Shown here piece by piece: positions 36,290 to 47,800 of a stretch of 64,000 nucleotides of DNA; the stretch's first letter is position 1; each line of letters opens with the position of its first letter. Below the pieces are notes generated by a model. The model was not told the origin of the DNA. It was given only the letters and a program-made list of their open reading frames with translations, and searched no databases. Location: contig NC_080423.1 of NCBI RefSeq assembly GCF_029873635.1, positions 98,576,397-98,640,396 on the forward strand, in the 5' to 3' direction. The position numbers and the translations under genes are program-made. This DNA comes from Malania oleifera. Lineage: Eukaryota > Streptophyta > Magnoliopsida > Santalales > Ximeniaceae.

Positions 36290-38440
36290 GTGTGGAGGAG
36301 GATCCTCATAACTTGCATTTCTCTCATCACTTCGAATATGAAATCTACTACCAGGGCCACCTCCAACTCCTACAAATATGTAATAAAAGGAACCCATATT
36401 AGGATCATCTTTAGCTTGCTCCCAATATTATGGTGGCAGCAAAGAATAAGAGGAAGAATACTGAAATTGAGCTCCGGGAAGAATTAATTATTGGCTTGGC
36501 TTATCCTCCATGGCATTGTAGCTGGTGGTGGTGGATAATAGGCAAGGTAGTAGGGTAAGCATAAATTGGCATAGGAATAGAATAGCATCGATAATTGGGT
36601 GGATAATAGTGTGGGGGTGGTGCTTGTAAAGTATAATATTATGGATGTGGAGGATGTTGATATGACCAATATGGGCTATGGCTTATGTGATTCTTCTTTT
36701 TCTTTTTTATAACAGAAAAAAAAAAAAAAAGAGGATTTCAGAGATAAGAGAAGAATTTACACAAAGGAGGAAAAGACTTCTCCCTTCAAAATTCTGGAAT
36801 AATCCAGAAAAAGTAAACTAATAAAACAAAAAACTGAAAAATCAGAGCAAAAAACTCCTCCATTCTTGCCAAACCCCTGAAAAACTGACTCCCTTGAAGC
36901 AACCCAAGCCAACATACCATAAAGAGGCCAGGCAATGAACCTTCCCCTAAACCAGTTGCTAATTCAATTTTCTCCCTGAGAAAATCCATGCATTACACTC
37001 CAGCCATAATCCGCACAAAGCTGCAATCCCAAAGTGCAGCTCTCTCCTTCCTTCTTCCAAACCCCTCAAAAGAAATACCTGACAATTCCTCCACCAACTC
37101 CAGACAAACCCAAATGCAAAATCTGCAAAACTTTGCCTAACGCTGTGGGAGTCCTTACATGCTCCATGTTCAAGTCTTTTTTGTTGACCATTACCACTTG
37201 CCCCACCATTACCCTGCGGCCATGCCTAGATTAGGAAGAATGAGGAAAGCCTAGAGGCAAAGGCAAATCACCAATATCAAAGTCACTCAATAGAGATACT
37301 AATCCATAATCTCCTCCAAAAGCATGACTTGACTCAACTTGCTCACCCTCACCGAAACCACCACTAGCACAACTTCAGGACTATCATCATTACTACTAGG
37401 AGAAGTCAAAGCACCACTGTCATCATCACTGTGAGTTGCAGATGAACTAAAACTTTCTTCAATTTGTGTAGCTTAAGGATGAGGTTGTTGTTGAGTTTGA
37501 GTAGCATGAAGAGTAATATCATCATCATTAATCTCCAACCAATTTATCTTATCCATCTAACAAAGGTGCCACCCTTCTTCCTGCCATGGAGCTAATGGAT
37601 CATCATCATGCCTCATCTTCAACTAACTTCTGCAATCTTGCATACTTCAATCTGTTCCTTGTCCCTGTGCGAACAAGGCTAAAAGTACTCTATTTGTGCT
37701 CGCAGTTCGAAGCTGAAGTTGTTTAGCTTAATACTTTAATAGCAATGCCCTAGTTTGTGCACAACTACAACTACCATAACATATCCACCATTCAACCGCA
37801 TTGTCCCAATCATTCACACATCAGCTACTAATTATTAATATAAAATGAAAAAGTCATTGAACATGGACTACCCTAACGTACAAATAGCATCCAAGTTATT
37901 GCTTAGGCCCTTAGCACCTCTTTCTTCTTAGTCCCAACGCCATTGCCATTACCACCTCTTTCATCATAACTATGCCACTTCTAGCTCTTTTTCTGTTTCC
38001 TAAATTCCCCAAGTCCCCCTTCTTGCAATCATAATCTCACGATCTCCATCATCTCCTGATCCAATAAACATCTCTTCTTCTTCTTTGGATTTCATATGCA
38101 ATCTATCTTCCAACTCCTCCCCTTTTCTTCTGATTCTCTCTCTTTCCTGCCCTCATATTTTTTAAATGTTGCATCTTACTTTTCCCAATTTTAGATGAAA
38201 CATCTGGACAGTTAGATACTTCCCCTTGCTCATGGGCTGTGTTGCTTCAAAATTGCGATACCCTCTTTTATTTGGTTACCACAAAATTAGCACTTCACAT
38301 AATGCCTATTTCCCTCATGAGTTTCAGCGAAGTGCCAACCAATATCCGCACTAGGTGGATCCCCAAGCCCAGCACCAACACTCTCTTGACCTTGACCCTC
38401 CCCTCTTCTACAAGGCATCTTCAACTTCAAGCCTTAGTAT
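36290..38440 (-). pseudogene. hAT-type transposase relic (BED finger plus C-terminal dimerisation region), internally deleted
   Basis: On the minus strand 38410-38200 reads GWHFAETHEGNRHYVKC then FCG and GIAILKQH, a BED zinc finger of the plant DUF659/hAT type. At 37800-37600, broken frames give WW.CYG, AIKVLS, STF and RNRLKYARLQKLVE, the hAT dimerisation motif. An acidic Ser/Asp-rich and Pro/Tyr-rich tail follows. Only about 500 bases separate finger and dimerisation domain, so the central catalytic region is deleted. Stops are frequent. An L1-like fragment interrupts the 3' part at about 36700-37200. Confidence 0.75.
36700..37210 (-). pseudogene. Short L1-like LINE 3' fragment inserted in the hAT relic
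   Basis: The minus strand gives LPGLFMVCWLGLLQGSQFFR and FSGVWQEWRSFLL in two frames, similar to the LINE 3' segment at 28560-28720 (RGFEKNRNGRALL). A poly-A/T boundary (36716-36731) could mark its 3' end. Confidence 0.5.
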
Positions 38441-38929
38441 AATTTGCAGCTACAAAAGGGGGGGAAAACGAGAATGAAAAACAAAATATAGAACATTAAT
38501 AATTTAATTCATTATGATTATATAATAAAGTTTAATAACTTTCGTAAATCATAGCTTTCAAGTTTCATGACTTACATTATCCATGCAACATGTAGGCATG
38601 TAGGTTTAGCAAATTGTACAAAGTAATAGTAGAAAGTAGTAAGTTTATAAATGAATTAAAAATTTCTTTTCCATATAAGTTAATTAAAGAAAACAGAAAC
38701 ACAATTAAAAACAATTAAAATGGTTTTAAAAAATTCCAATGTAAATTTAAATTTAGGAGAACATGCTGAATAACTATGAATCAAATGTAAAAAACTAAAT
38801 TTATTGTAATCTAAACTCTAGAGTCTGACTCTAAATTGTACATTTGTAGCTACGAAACATTTATATTTTATAAAATAAACACTCAATTAATTTAAAAATG
38901 GAAAAATTGAAAATTGAATATAAAAAGTA
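38441..38929. other. AT-rich spacer, nothing recognised
   Basis: No frames or repeat ends are visible. Confidence 0.4.
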
Positions 38930-39208
38930 CAGCAAAAGACACTGGCCTCCCCTGAGGTTTGGCAAAAAGACAGGGACCTCCCCTGAGTTTTCAAAAATCC
39001 TAGAGACCTTCCCTGAGGTTTCAAAAATTCCCCTGAAGTTTGCCAAAAAAACACAAACCTCCCCTTGTATTTTACTAAAAGACAAGTCTTTTGAGGGAAG
39101 GTTTGTGGCATTTTTGAAACCTCAAGGGACGTCTCTAGGATTTTCAAAACCTCATGTGAGGTTCTTGTCTTTTTTCCGAACCTCAAGGGAGGTGAATGTC
39201 TTTTGCCC
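38930..39208. mobile_element. Foldback MITE, 279 bp, near-perfect 9-bp target duplication
   Basis: The left end CAGCAAAAGACACTGGCCTC and reversed right end GGGCAAAAGACATTCACCTC pair. The flanks TAAAAAGTA and TAAAAAATA match at 8 of 9 bases. The arms consist of repeated CCTCCCCTGAGGTTT-type blocks, so it folds along most of its length. It is the best-preserved of the three family members. Confidence 0.8.
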
Positions 39209-39989
39209 TAAAAAATAGTATAACAAAATAAATTTTAAAACAACTCAAACACAATACATTACAATATCCATGTCATACAAGCTCATATAAACTTAAACAC
39301 ACAAAATAAAGTCATAAACCCTTAATTTTTTTTTTTTAATAGAAGTATAATTAGTATGAAAAAAAAAATTCTACACTTTTTAGTGGATCCATGTATACAA
39401 GCTTCAATAATTTTTTTTTTTTTCTTTTCCTTACCTCACTTTCGGATTTTGTAGCATATTTTGATCTCAAAATCTAACCCCCTTGCTGCTTTTGAATCTT
39501 TAGAGATAACATATCTAGGTTAAAATGATTAGATCTGTTAAAGCTTGATATACATTGTTGGTCCAAAACATAATAGCTTAAGCTTTTAGGTAAACTGGCA
39601 ATCTAACAAGAGCTAACCTAAATCAGGAAGAAATAAAATCAAAAAAGCAAGGAAAAGCCATGTTCTAAGACCCCAATTCTTCCAATTGATTTTAAGCTCT
39701 AAATTCAGTATTTGATGCACTATATCATCTCAGATAGCTTAGAAGTCAATTTGAGAGCCTCGAAGACAAGAAAAGAGCAGGAAAAATGAAATAAAAATGG
39801 GTGAAAGAACCCTTTTCTGCTAACTGGGGGCAGAGTCGTAAGGGCACTATAACAAACATTACGGTCTGTTATGTTGTGATTTTCTATACTCCCGTTAATG
39901 TCAGTCCATACAGCATCATTCTCGTCCCATACCATTACATATAACAGCTATCAAGCTCTGATTTTTATACCATGACATCAATGTGCTGG
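39209..39989. other. Intergenic DNA, no gene seen
   Basis: Contains long T runs at about 39328 and 39411. Nothing is recognisable as exon 2 of the TORMOZ copy. Confidence 0.4.
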
Positions 39990-40740
39990 TGTATCAGGTC
40001 TGCTGATGTGGCAGAAAGTGGCAGCTTACAAGGAGGCAATGGGAAAAGAAGTTAACAATAATGATGCTGAGAGTACCAACTGAGAACATATACAAGCAAC
40101 AGTTTCCATTGTTCCAGTAGACAAAACAAATAAAAAATAATAACAGCAGCAGTGAGAGCAATAACAAGAACAAGAAGCACAGCAACTAGAACAATAGAAT
40201 TCAACTAAGTTCAGAGAAATTTTTAGGTTCAATAATAATAATGATGATAATAATTAAGATATGTCAAAAACTTCTATTTTCACACTATTTTGGGGGTTCA
40301 CTAGAAATAAGCTGAAAGAAGAACTTGCAGTTATCCAATGACCTAGATGAGTATTTCACTGTGTTTCAGAAGAACTTCAATTTTCTCTTCCTATTCTTTT
40401 CCCAAACCTTCTCAGCAACCATACAGGGACTAATTTGATTTGCAGCACCCTTACCTTCCAAGAATGGAGACACTTGACACGAGAGATCCTGAAGCACTAC
40501 CAGATGTGGCTTGCCAAGAAGAACAGCTTGTTTTCTGGCTTGAGAGCAAGAGCCATAAAGGCCTTTGAAGCCTTAAATTGCTGCCACAATGGCATTGCAC
40601 AATAGTTAATCATCAAAGTCACTGATACCATCATTTAAAGGACAGTTTCCCTCTCCGTTATTGCAGATTTAAAGAGAGAGAGATTGCATACAAGGCGATA
40701 GAGTAGGGTTCAGGATAATTGTGATCCAATGAGATAGAGA
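39990..40740 (-). pseudogene. Relic of TORMOZ exon 1, part of intron 1 and promoter
   Basis: 40446-40640 matches exon 1 of the functional gene (CTTACCTTCCAAGAA.GGAG and GAAGA.CAGCTTGT are shared), including the splice donor. It has internal deletions and stops. 40010-40230 matches intron 1 (AGCAATAA.AA.AAGAA.AAGA.GCA.AGCAACTA). Upstream, TAGGGTTC at about 40706 corresponds to the telobox. The orientation is the same as in the functional gene. It pairs with the exon 3 relic at 32230-32480. Confidence 0.88.
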
Positions 40741-40905
40741 TTAATGGCAAAAAGAGAACCTAAATCTGAATAAACAATGGAGATTAAATTAAAAGAAAAC
40801 ATGGATCAATTGAAGAATATTAGAACATTTCACAAGGGAAAGAATGTGCAAATTAGTTTTTCCCAAAAAGCATATTTGAAGGAGTAACAGATTTCCCTTA
40901 TTTAC

Positions 40906-41237
40906 CTGTCTTGCAGCAAAATGTGGCTTCGAAAACAACAAATAACTGCTCCAATCCATGTACTTCTTTACCAGTAAAAAACTTATCATGCAGTGCCAAG
41001 GCTCTGCTGCCATATCAGATTGTTGACCTTCCAAACTATCAAAGTCACAAATTAGAAGCTCAGCCTGAAAATTCACCTGCAGTGGGCAATAAGGCAATAT
41101 ATCAAGGCCAACAAAACATATAATGAATTCTGGAGCAAATTAACTGTTAAAAAACACTAGGAAAATATACTTACTTGCTCACTTATCCGAGAATTTGAAT
41201 AAGTGACCACTGGAGTGACTTTGAAGTTGGATGACAT
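40906..41237 (-). CDS. Unidentified two-exon gene fragment downstream of the PPR gene
   Basis: Exon A (41175-41237) begins with ATG and encodes MSSNFKVTPVVTYSNSRISE plus Q. It ends at a strong GTAAGT donor. Exon B (40906-41076) follows a CTGCAG acceptor, encodes VNFQAELLICDFDSLEGQQ and then AAEPWHCMISFLLVKKYMDW, and ends CAG before GTAAAT. Both are whole codons in phase 0 with no stop, giving 78 residues. I do not recognise the family. Continuation to the left would be cut by the TORMOZ relic, so it is probably a partial gene. The ATG lies only 67 bases below the PPR stop, so an extension of the PPR transcript is another possibility. Confidence 0.45.
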
Positions 41238-41303
41238 TGTTTCTTTAACAATAAGCATGCCCCCGTCAAATTTTAGAAGATAAAAATATCATTAGAGGGT
41301 TTA

Positions 41304-43538
41304 TCAAGTCTCTGCTCCGGCAGTTTCTTTATTACCCAAAATTAGATCCTCAAGGCACTGGACAGCACGCAGTTTGTAGTCCCTACCTAGTTGCTTCAAA
41401 AGCGCACTGTGTGTACAACAATCAGGTTGAATATTTCTATCTAACATTAGTTTATACAACCTTAAAGCTTCATGCCAATTACCCATGTTGCAATTCGCAT
41501 TGATTAAAATAGTGTAGCTGAACTTATTAGGAACTATTCCTTTATCTTCCATCTCAGCAAAAAATTTGTAAGCCTGATCAATTTTCCTCACTTTGCAAAG
41601 ACCATTTATCATAGCATTGTAAGTAATCACATTTGGCAGCACACCCTTCTCCTGCATCTCTGAGAAATGGATAAATGCCGATGCTAGCCTCTCTTTACTT
41701 GCATATGCATGAATCAATACTGTGTAAGTCACTACAGAAGGGGATAAGCCTTTACTCGTCATCTCGTAGAAGACCTCCACAGCTTTCCTGAAATGCCCAC
41801 ATTCCAAGTGAGCATGAATGATGCTAGTATATGTTACATGATCCGGAATGAGACCATCATGAACCATCTTCCGTAACAACTCACACGCATCTCCCAAATT
41901 TCCCAATTTACTAAGCCCATCTACAAAAACATTATAGGTTATCACATCAGGTGGGAAACCCATAGCTAACATTTCTTCTTGAAGGCTAAATGCCATTGAT
42001 GGGTCACCAAGCTTCAGTTCACCCACTATTCTACTTGTGTAAGCGACGCGATCAGGCTCCAACCCTTCACGCAACATTTCATCAAAGAATTCCTTAGCCA
42101 TTGTTAAGTTTCCCATCTTGCAAGACCCATTTACTAGAATAGTATAAGTAAAAACATCAGGGAGAATTCCTCGGTTGATCATTTCACCTTTGAGCAGCCT
42201 AGCATCACCCAAGTCCCCCAGTCTACAAATACCATCAATGAGGGTATTATAGGTAACAACAGTGGGAACAAGATTCTGACAACTTAGCTCATCAAACAAC
42301 TGGAAAGCCTCCCTTAAGTTCCCCGACCTACAATACCCATGGATTAGAATGTTGTACGAAAAAATATTTGGTGCTAAATTCTTCTTCAACATCTCATAAA
42401 ACTGTTGTCTAGCATCATCCATTTTCCCTGACATGCAAAAACCATACATAAAGGTATTGTAAGTTGCCACAGTGGGATAAGCTCCTCTATTTACCATTTC
42501 TTCTGCAAGTCCTAAAGCCTCTTCAACCATTCCCTTCTCAAAATATCCACGAATCAAAGGATTATATGTGTATGTTGAAACCTTCAATCCCGAGTTCAAC
42601 ATTTCCCCAATTAGTCCTTTGGCCTGCTCTAATTCTCCTTTCTTGGACAACCCATTAACCAACACATTATAAGTAACATCGTTGGGGGCATATCCTCTCC
42701 TTTGCATCTCCAGTAGAAGGTCTAATGCCCTCTGCACTTCCCCTTCTTTACAAAATGAATCTAACAAAGTATTATAGGTAACAATGGTTGGCTCAATCCC
42801 ACACTCATCCATTTTTCTGTAAACTTCTCTAGCTCTACTGACAAGGTCTCTATCTCTAAGTATCCTAAGGATTCTATTACAATTTTTCACATCAGGCAAT
42901 AACCCATTTCGTACCATCTTATCAAAAGTCAACAAACATTGTTCAACCATGGAACCTTTCGTATACACCCATAATAAAACATCAAGAAGTTTAGTCGAGA
43001 CCTTCGAATTCAGATACCCATCAACCAAAACATCCACAATTGCATGCAAATTCGCACTAACTACTCTTTCCATCACCGACAACGCCGACTGCATTAAATT
43101 ATTCTCGGCAAGTAATTCCAAAACCACACAGAACACGTACTCCGACCGATTGTAATCCGGCTGTCTCTCCGCCCACTGAAAGAACCTAAAAGCGATTCGT
43201 GGAGTGTCCCGTACCGAATTCAAGAGACGAATGAACAAGTCCGGGTCCAGAAGTACCGCCCGGAGTTGATGGGCAACCCGGCAATTAATTTTTTTATCGT
43301 CTATGGCTTTGAAGATGAGGTGGTGAAAGCGGGTTTCAGAGGATGTTGGGTTGATGTTGTTATATGGATACTGATTACTTGTTGAGGAGGAGAAGCGAAA
43401 GAGAAGGCGTAGGCGTACCTTTAGAGTGAGAGATGCGAGATTGAAGGCAACGGGTAAAGTTTTTGAGGCTCTGATGGAGATGGCCGCGCTGAAACAGACG
43501 GCCATGAGAAAGAAAGCGAGGGATAGCTCAACAATCAT
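41304..43538 (-). CDS. P-class pentatricopeptide repeat protein, probably mitochondrial, intact and intronless
   Basis: The product is 744 residues with about 15 or 16 P-type PPR motifs from about residue 180 to 725. The motifs are recognisable by repeated phrases such as VTYNTLLDSFCKEGEVQRAL, FSYNILIHGYCRSGNLREAF and ITYNAMINGLCKVRKIDQAY. No E or DYW domain follows. P-class proteins bind single-stranded organelle RNA and act in processing, stability or translation. The first 60 residues are hydrophobic and rich in Arg and Ser with few acids (KVRLRLLFRFSSSTSNQ), as expected for a mitochondrial leader. A start at Met12 (43505) is equally plausible and gives a cleaner leader. Wording and order resemble Arabidopsis At1g22960, from memory. 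It is the only complete host gene in the window. Confidence 0.93.
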   Translation of the reverse strand: MIVELSLAFFLMAVCFSAAISIRASKTLPVAFNLASLTLKVRLRLLFRFSSSTSNQYPYNNINPTSSETRFHHLIFKAIDDKKINCRVAHQLRAVLLDPDLFIRLLNSVRDTPRIAFRFFQWAERQPDYNRSEYVFCVVLELLAENNLMQSALSVMERVVSANLHAIVDVLVDGYLNSKVSTKLLDVLLWVYTKGSMVEQCLLTFDKMVRNGLLPDVKNCNRILRILRDRDLVSRAREVYRKMDECGIEPTIVTYNTLLDSFCKEGEVQRALDLLLEMQRRGYAPNDVTYNVLVNGLSKKGELEQAKGLIGEMLNSGLKVSTYTYNPLIRGYFEKGMVEEALGLAEEMVNRGAYPTVATYNTFMYGFCMSGKMDDARQQFYEMLKKNLAPNIFSYNILIHGYCRSGNLREAFQLFDELSCQNLVPTVVTYNTLIDGICRLGDLGDARLLKGEMINRGILPDVFTYTILVNGSCKMGNLTMAKEFFDEMLREGLEPDRVAYTSRIVGELKLGDPSMAFSLQEEMLAMGFPPDVITYNVFVDGLSKLGNLGDACELLRKMVHDGLIPDHVTYTSIIHAHLECGHFRKAVEVFYEMTSKGLSPSVVTYTVLIHAYASKERLASAFIHFSEMQEKGVLPNVITYNAMINGLCKVRKIDQAYKFFAEMEDKGIVPNKFSYTILINANCNMGNWHEALRLYKLMLDRNIQPDCCTHSALLKQLGRDYKLRAVQCLEDLILGNKETAGAET

Positions 43539-43653
43539 CTACTTCTTCTTCGTCATTTCTGGCAGCTTCTTCCTGCTTCCGGCTTCATCATTTTGAATCC
43601 AGTTCTGCTGGGCAACGAGGCGGAGAGAGTGGCAGAGGGAGTCCATTGGAATC

Positions 43654-43700
43654 GGGCTGGGCTTGGTTTGATAGGAGCGTCAAGGCCCGGCCCAATATAT
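43654..43700 (-). promoter_or_regulatory. Site II-like TGGGCC elements upstream of the PPR gene
   Basis: On the minus strand TGGGCC lies at 43694-43689 next to a GGGCCGGGCC stretch, with a further GCCCAGCCC at about 43654-43665. This is 115-160 bases above the start codon. Site II (TGGGCY) motifs are bound by TCP factors and are common in promoters of nuclear genes for mitochondrial proteins. Function is inferred. Confidence 0.45.
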
Positions 43701-44203
43701 AATAACAACATCAACCTGGGTCGGTTTGAAATCTTTGTCTTCTATTTCTTTTTCTTAACAATAAAAAAAAATAGATTATAAAAGCACATTTATTTATATT
43801 ATCAATTTTTTTTTCTATCATCAATTTTTAACTATTTTTAAATAATTAAAAATTAAATTTTATAATTTTCAGTTATTTTGGCAATCTATTGTTAAAAATT
43901 TTAATATCCAGATATAACTTTTTTAGATTAAATTATTCATTTTATACACTTTGAAATAAAAATCAAAACTAAGTGATCATATGAAATATAATTAAAAATA
44001 TATATACATAAATTTTAAAAATAATAATAAAGTTAATTACAAAATAATTTTACTATTTTCAATTGTCGTATCTAATAAAATTTTTATTATAAATTAAAAT
44101 TTGAAAGTAGAAAAATTAAGTAAAATAATTATAATAAATTTTATTTTTATTAAGTAATTTTTAATGTGTATTATTTGTAATTTTATTATTTTAATCATAT
44201 TTT
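43701..44203. other. Very AT-rich spacer, nothing recognised
   Basis: It consists of T and A runs and TAAAATT-type words. It ends at the ATTTT target duplication of Copia-1. Confidence 0.5.
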
Positions 44204-44369
44204 TGTTAGGGATCTAGGAATAATAATCACACACACAAAAGCAAAATAAGAACACCAGATTTACGTGATTCGATTTAATCTGACCTACGTCCACGAAGCA
44301 CGCCGAATACACTATAACCTCGGAGAAAAATAAGAGGAAGAGACACACACTCAACTCAACTCTTCTCAC

Positions 44370-44420
<51 letters not shown>

Positions 44421-44695
44421 TCAGCACTCTCACACTCCTCGCTCACTCACTTCATTTGCACATTTCATACAACACAAATGTTCTTATTTATAGATACATA
44501 TGATAGATATAGAAGGAAAAAGAGTTATTGCATTCTTATGGGATAATGAGCACGTGGTATTTAATGGATTATTTTAGCATGTGATAATTGTGTTTTTGAT
44601 GGAATGAATTTGGCATGCAACTGCAGTTCATCCTCTTTAAGGCGTTTCCATTTTCTCTATTTCCATATTTTCTCTGTTTCCATTTCAACTTAACA
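44204..44695 (-). repeat. Copia-1 3' LTR
   Basis: On the plus strand it starts TGTTAGGGATCTAGG and ends CTTAACA, so the ends are TGTTA...TAACA inverted. A (CT)n run lies at about 44374-44418. It aligns along its length with 49693-50165, with substitutions and a shorter CT run there. Confidence 0.93.
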
Positions 44696-44829
44696 ATCTC
44701 TCACTTAGAGATGGAGATACTATCTCAACTAGTATATAAAAATGATGTGTTCAAATCTGTCTTCAAGCATGAAGACAAACTGAAATTGAGCACAATTTCA
44801 GCTTCTCTATAGTCACCACCTTTGCCAAT

Positions 44830-47800
44830 ATATCTGTCGGATTCCTGCTACCTTGGATTTTTTCCAGTGTCAACACTCCATCCTTTAATAGAGATCTGAA
44901 AAAATGATAACGTAATCTAATGTGTTTGGTTTTGTAATGAAATGCAGAGTTCTTTGCCAGATGTATCGTACTCTAACTGTTGTAGTGTAAAACATTTTTC
45001 TCCTACTTTATTTCGAGCTCTGTTAACAAACCTTGAAGTCAAATAATCTATTTACTGGCTTTTGTCACTGCTACATACTTAGCTTCTGTAGTGGATGGAA
45101 TAACAATCTTCTGTATCTGTGACATCCAACTAATAGTTGTTGTGCCAATAGTGAACACATATCCGATGGTGCTTCTACGATGATCAATTTCACTTACGAA
45201 ATCGGAATCAACATATCCTCAAATTTTCAAATCTCCTTTGTCAAAACATAGGCACTTATCAACAGCGCCACGTAAATATCTCAAAATCCACTTCATTACT
45301 TCCCAGTGATTCTTCCCTGGATTTGACATAAACCTGCTAACAGCTCCCACTATTTGATTAATATCTGGTCTGGTACCAACCATAACGTACATAAGAATTC
45401 CAATGGCTAAGGCGTAAGGTACCTTAGCCATGAAGTCATTCTTTTCATCCATCTGAGGAACCTGATCCTTAGAGAGACGGAAGTGACTGGCCAATGGCGT
45501 ATTTACTACCTTGGTGCTACTTATGTTGAATCTCTGTAAAACACGACTAATATACTTCGACTGAGATGACTGCGTTCCTTGTTGCTTATCTTTGGAGATC
45601 CACATCCCAAGTATCTGCTTGGCTGAACCCAAGTCTTTCATGTCAAACTCCTCTGACATTTTCTACTTCAATTTCTTGATCTCTCCAATATATGGTCCTA
45701 CAACTAACATGTCATCGACATACAGTAATAGTATGATATAGATAGAATGATACATCTTGAAGTAGTAACAGTGATCAACATTGCACTTCTGAAAATCTTT
45801 TCCACGCATAAAACTGTCAAATTTTCTGTACCATTGTCTGGGAGCATGTTTGAGACCATACAAGTTCTTCCTCAATCAGCACACAAGATCCTTTTTACCT
45901 TTTACTGAGAATCCTTCTGGTTGGTGCATGTAAATCTCTTCATCAAGATCACCGTGAAGAAATGTTGTCTTCACATCCAATTGCTCAAGATGTAGGCCCT
46001 CTGAGGCAACAATGCTCAAGACTGATATGATGGTTGTTAACTTTACAACTAGTGCAAAAATGTCCATGTAGTTAATTCCTTCCTTTTGCTCGAAGCCTTT
46101 GACTACCAATCGGGTTTTGTACCTCCTGAATCCGTCCTATACACCCACTTGTTGTGAAGAGTCTTCTTACCTTTAGGCAATTTAGCTAGTTCCCACATTT
46201 TTTTGGAGTTAAGGGACTTCATCTTATCCTTCATTGCAAGCTCCCACTTGCTCGAATCTCCTGCCTGACATACTTCATCATAGCATTCGGGTTCTCCTCC
46301 ATCTGTAAGACGTAAATAATTCATATACCTCTTATTTGGTACATGTTGTCAAGAAAATCTCCTAAGCTCTGGAGCTGGAGTAGGAGGCGGTGGTGCGACA
46401 ATCTGCTCCACAGGTTCCTCTGCCTAAGGAATCTCAACATTTTGATGTTGTGTCTCCTTTACTTGAGGATTCTTGATTTTTTGCTGTTGTGTCCTGACAC
46501 CTTCTAGGACATCATCCAAGTCTACATAGGTTGTTTCATTTTGAATTGGTTCTATGGGTTCTGTTGGTTCTGTTGTGTGTCTATCTTTGTACATTACCTT
46601 TTCATTAAAGATCACATCTCTGCTTCTGATCACTTTCTTGTTTTCATCATCCCTAATGCTATACCCATACTCATTTTCACTGTAACTGACAAAGGTGCAT
46701 TTTTGGGACTTTGGATCAAGCTTGTTTCTGACATGATCATTAACATGCACATATGTTACACAACCAAAAACTTTCAAATGTGAAAGTCTCACCTCTTTTC
46801 TACTCCATACCTCTTCTGATAGATTGTTGTCCAATGGTACTAATGGACTCTTGTTAATCAAGTATGCTGTCGTATTGACTGCTTCTGCCCAAAACTGCTT
46901 TGGTAAGTTTGACTACATACGCATGCTTCTGGTTCTTTCAGTCAATGATTGGTTCATCCGCTCGACTACGCCGTTGTGCTGAGGCATACTTGGCATAGTT
47001 ATTTCCATCCTATACCATGCCCATAGCAGAATTTCTTAAACCCGGTGTCATCATACTCACCATCGTTATCAGTTCTTAGATTCTTGATTTTTAAACCAGT
47101 TTCATTTTCAACCATTACTTTCCAAATATTGAAAGCATCAAATACATCAAATTTGTATTTTAGAAAGTAAACTCATACCTTTCGAGAATGATTTTCAATG
47201 AACATCATGAAGTATTCCTTCCATCTATGGATGAGACGGTCGTCGGTCCCCATACATTTGAGTGGACTAGTGCAAATATCTCCTTCTTTGGGGTACTGGT
47301 GAATGTCTGGAAACTAACCCTCTTCTGTTTCCTAAGTATACAATCCCCGCACATATCAATCTCTACTGACCGTAAATTACTCAACTTTCCCTTTGAGTGC
47401 ATCACCTTGAGTCTCTTCTCACCAATGTGATCAAGTCGTTGATGTCAAATGTTGCTATCGACATTTCCTGTAGCAACTGAAATAGACATACATGCATTAG
47501 AAGTCACATAAAGTGTTCCACTTTTCTTACCTCATGCAATCGACAGTGCACCCTTTGAAATCTTTCATTCATCACCAATGAATGTTATGATGCATCCCTC
47601 ATCTGCCAGTTCACCAACTGAGATCAAGTTCTTTCTCAGGTCTGGAATATATCTGACATCCTTCAGCTTCTATACTGACTCGTTCATATTAATCTTCACA
47701 ATTCCCTTATCGGTTATGTTGCAAGGTTAATCATTGCCAAGGTATACCTTACTAAAGTCACCTAATATATACTCCTCTAGGCAATCTTTACTGCAAGTGG

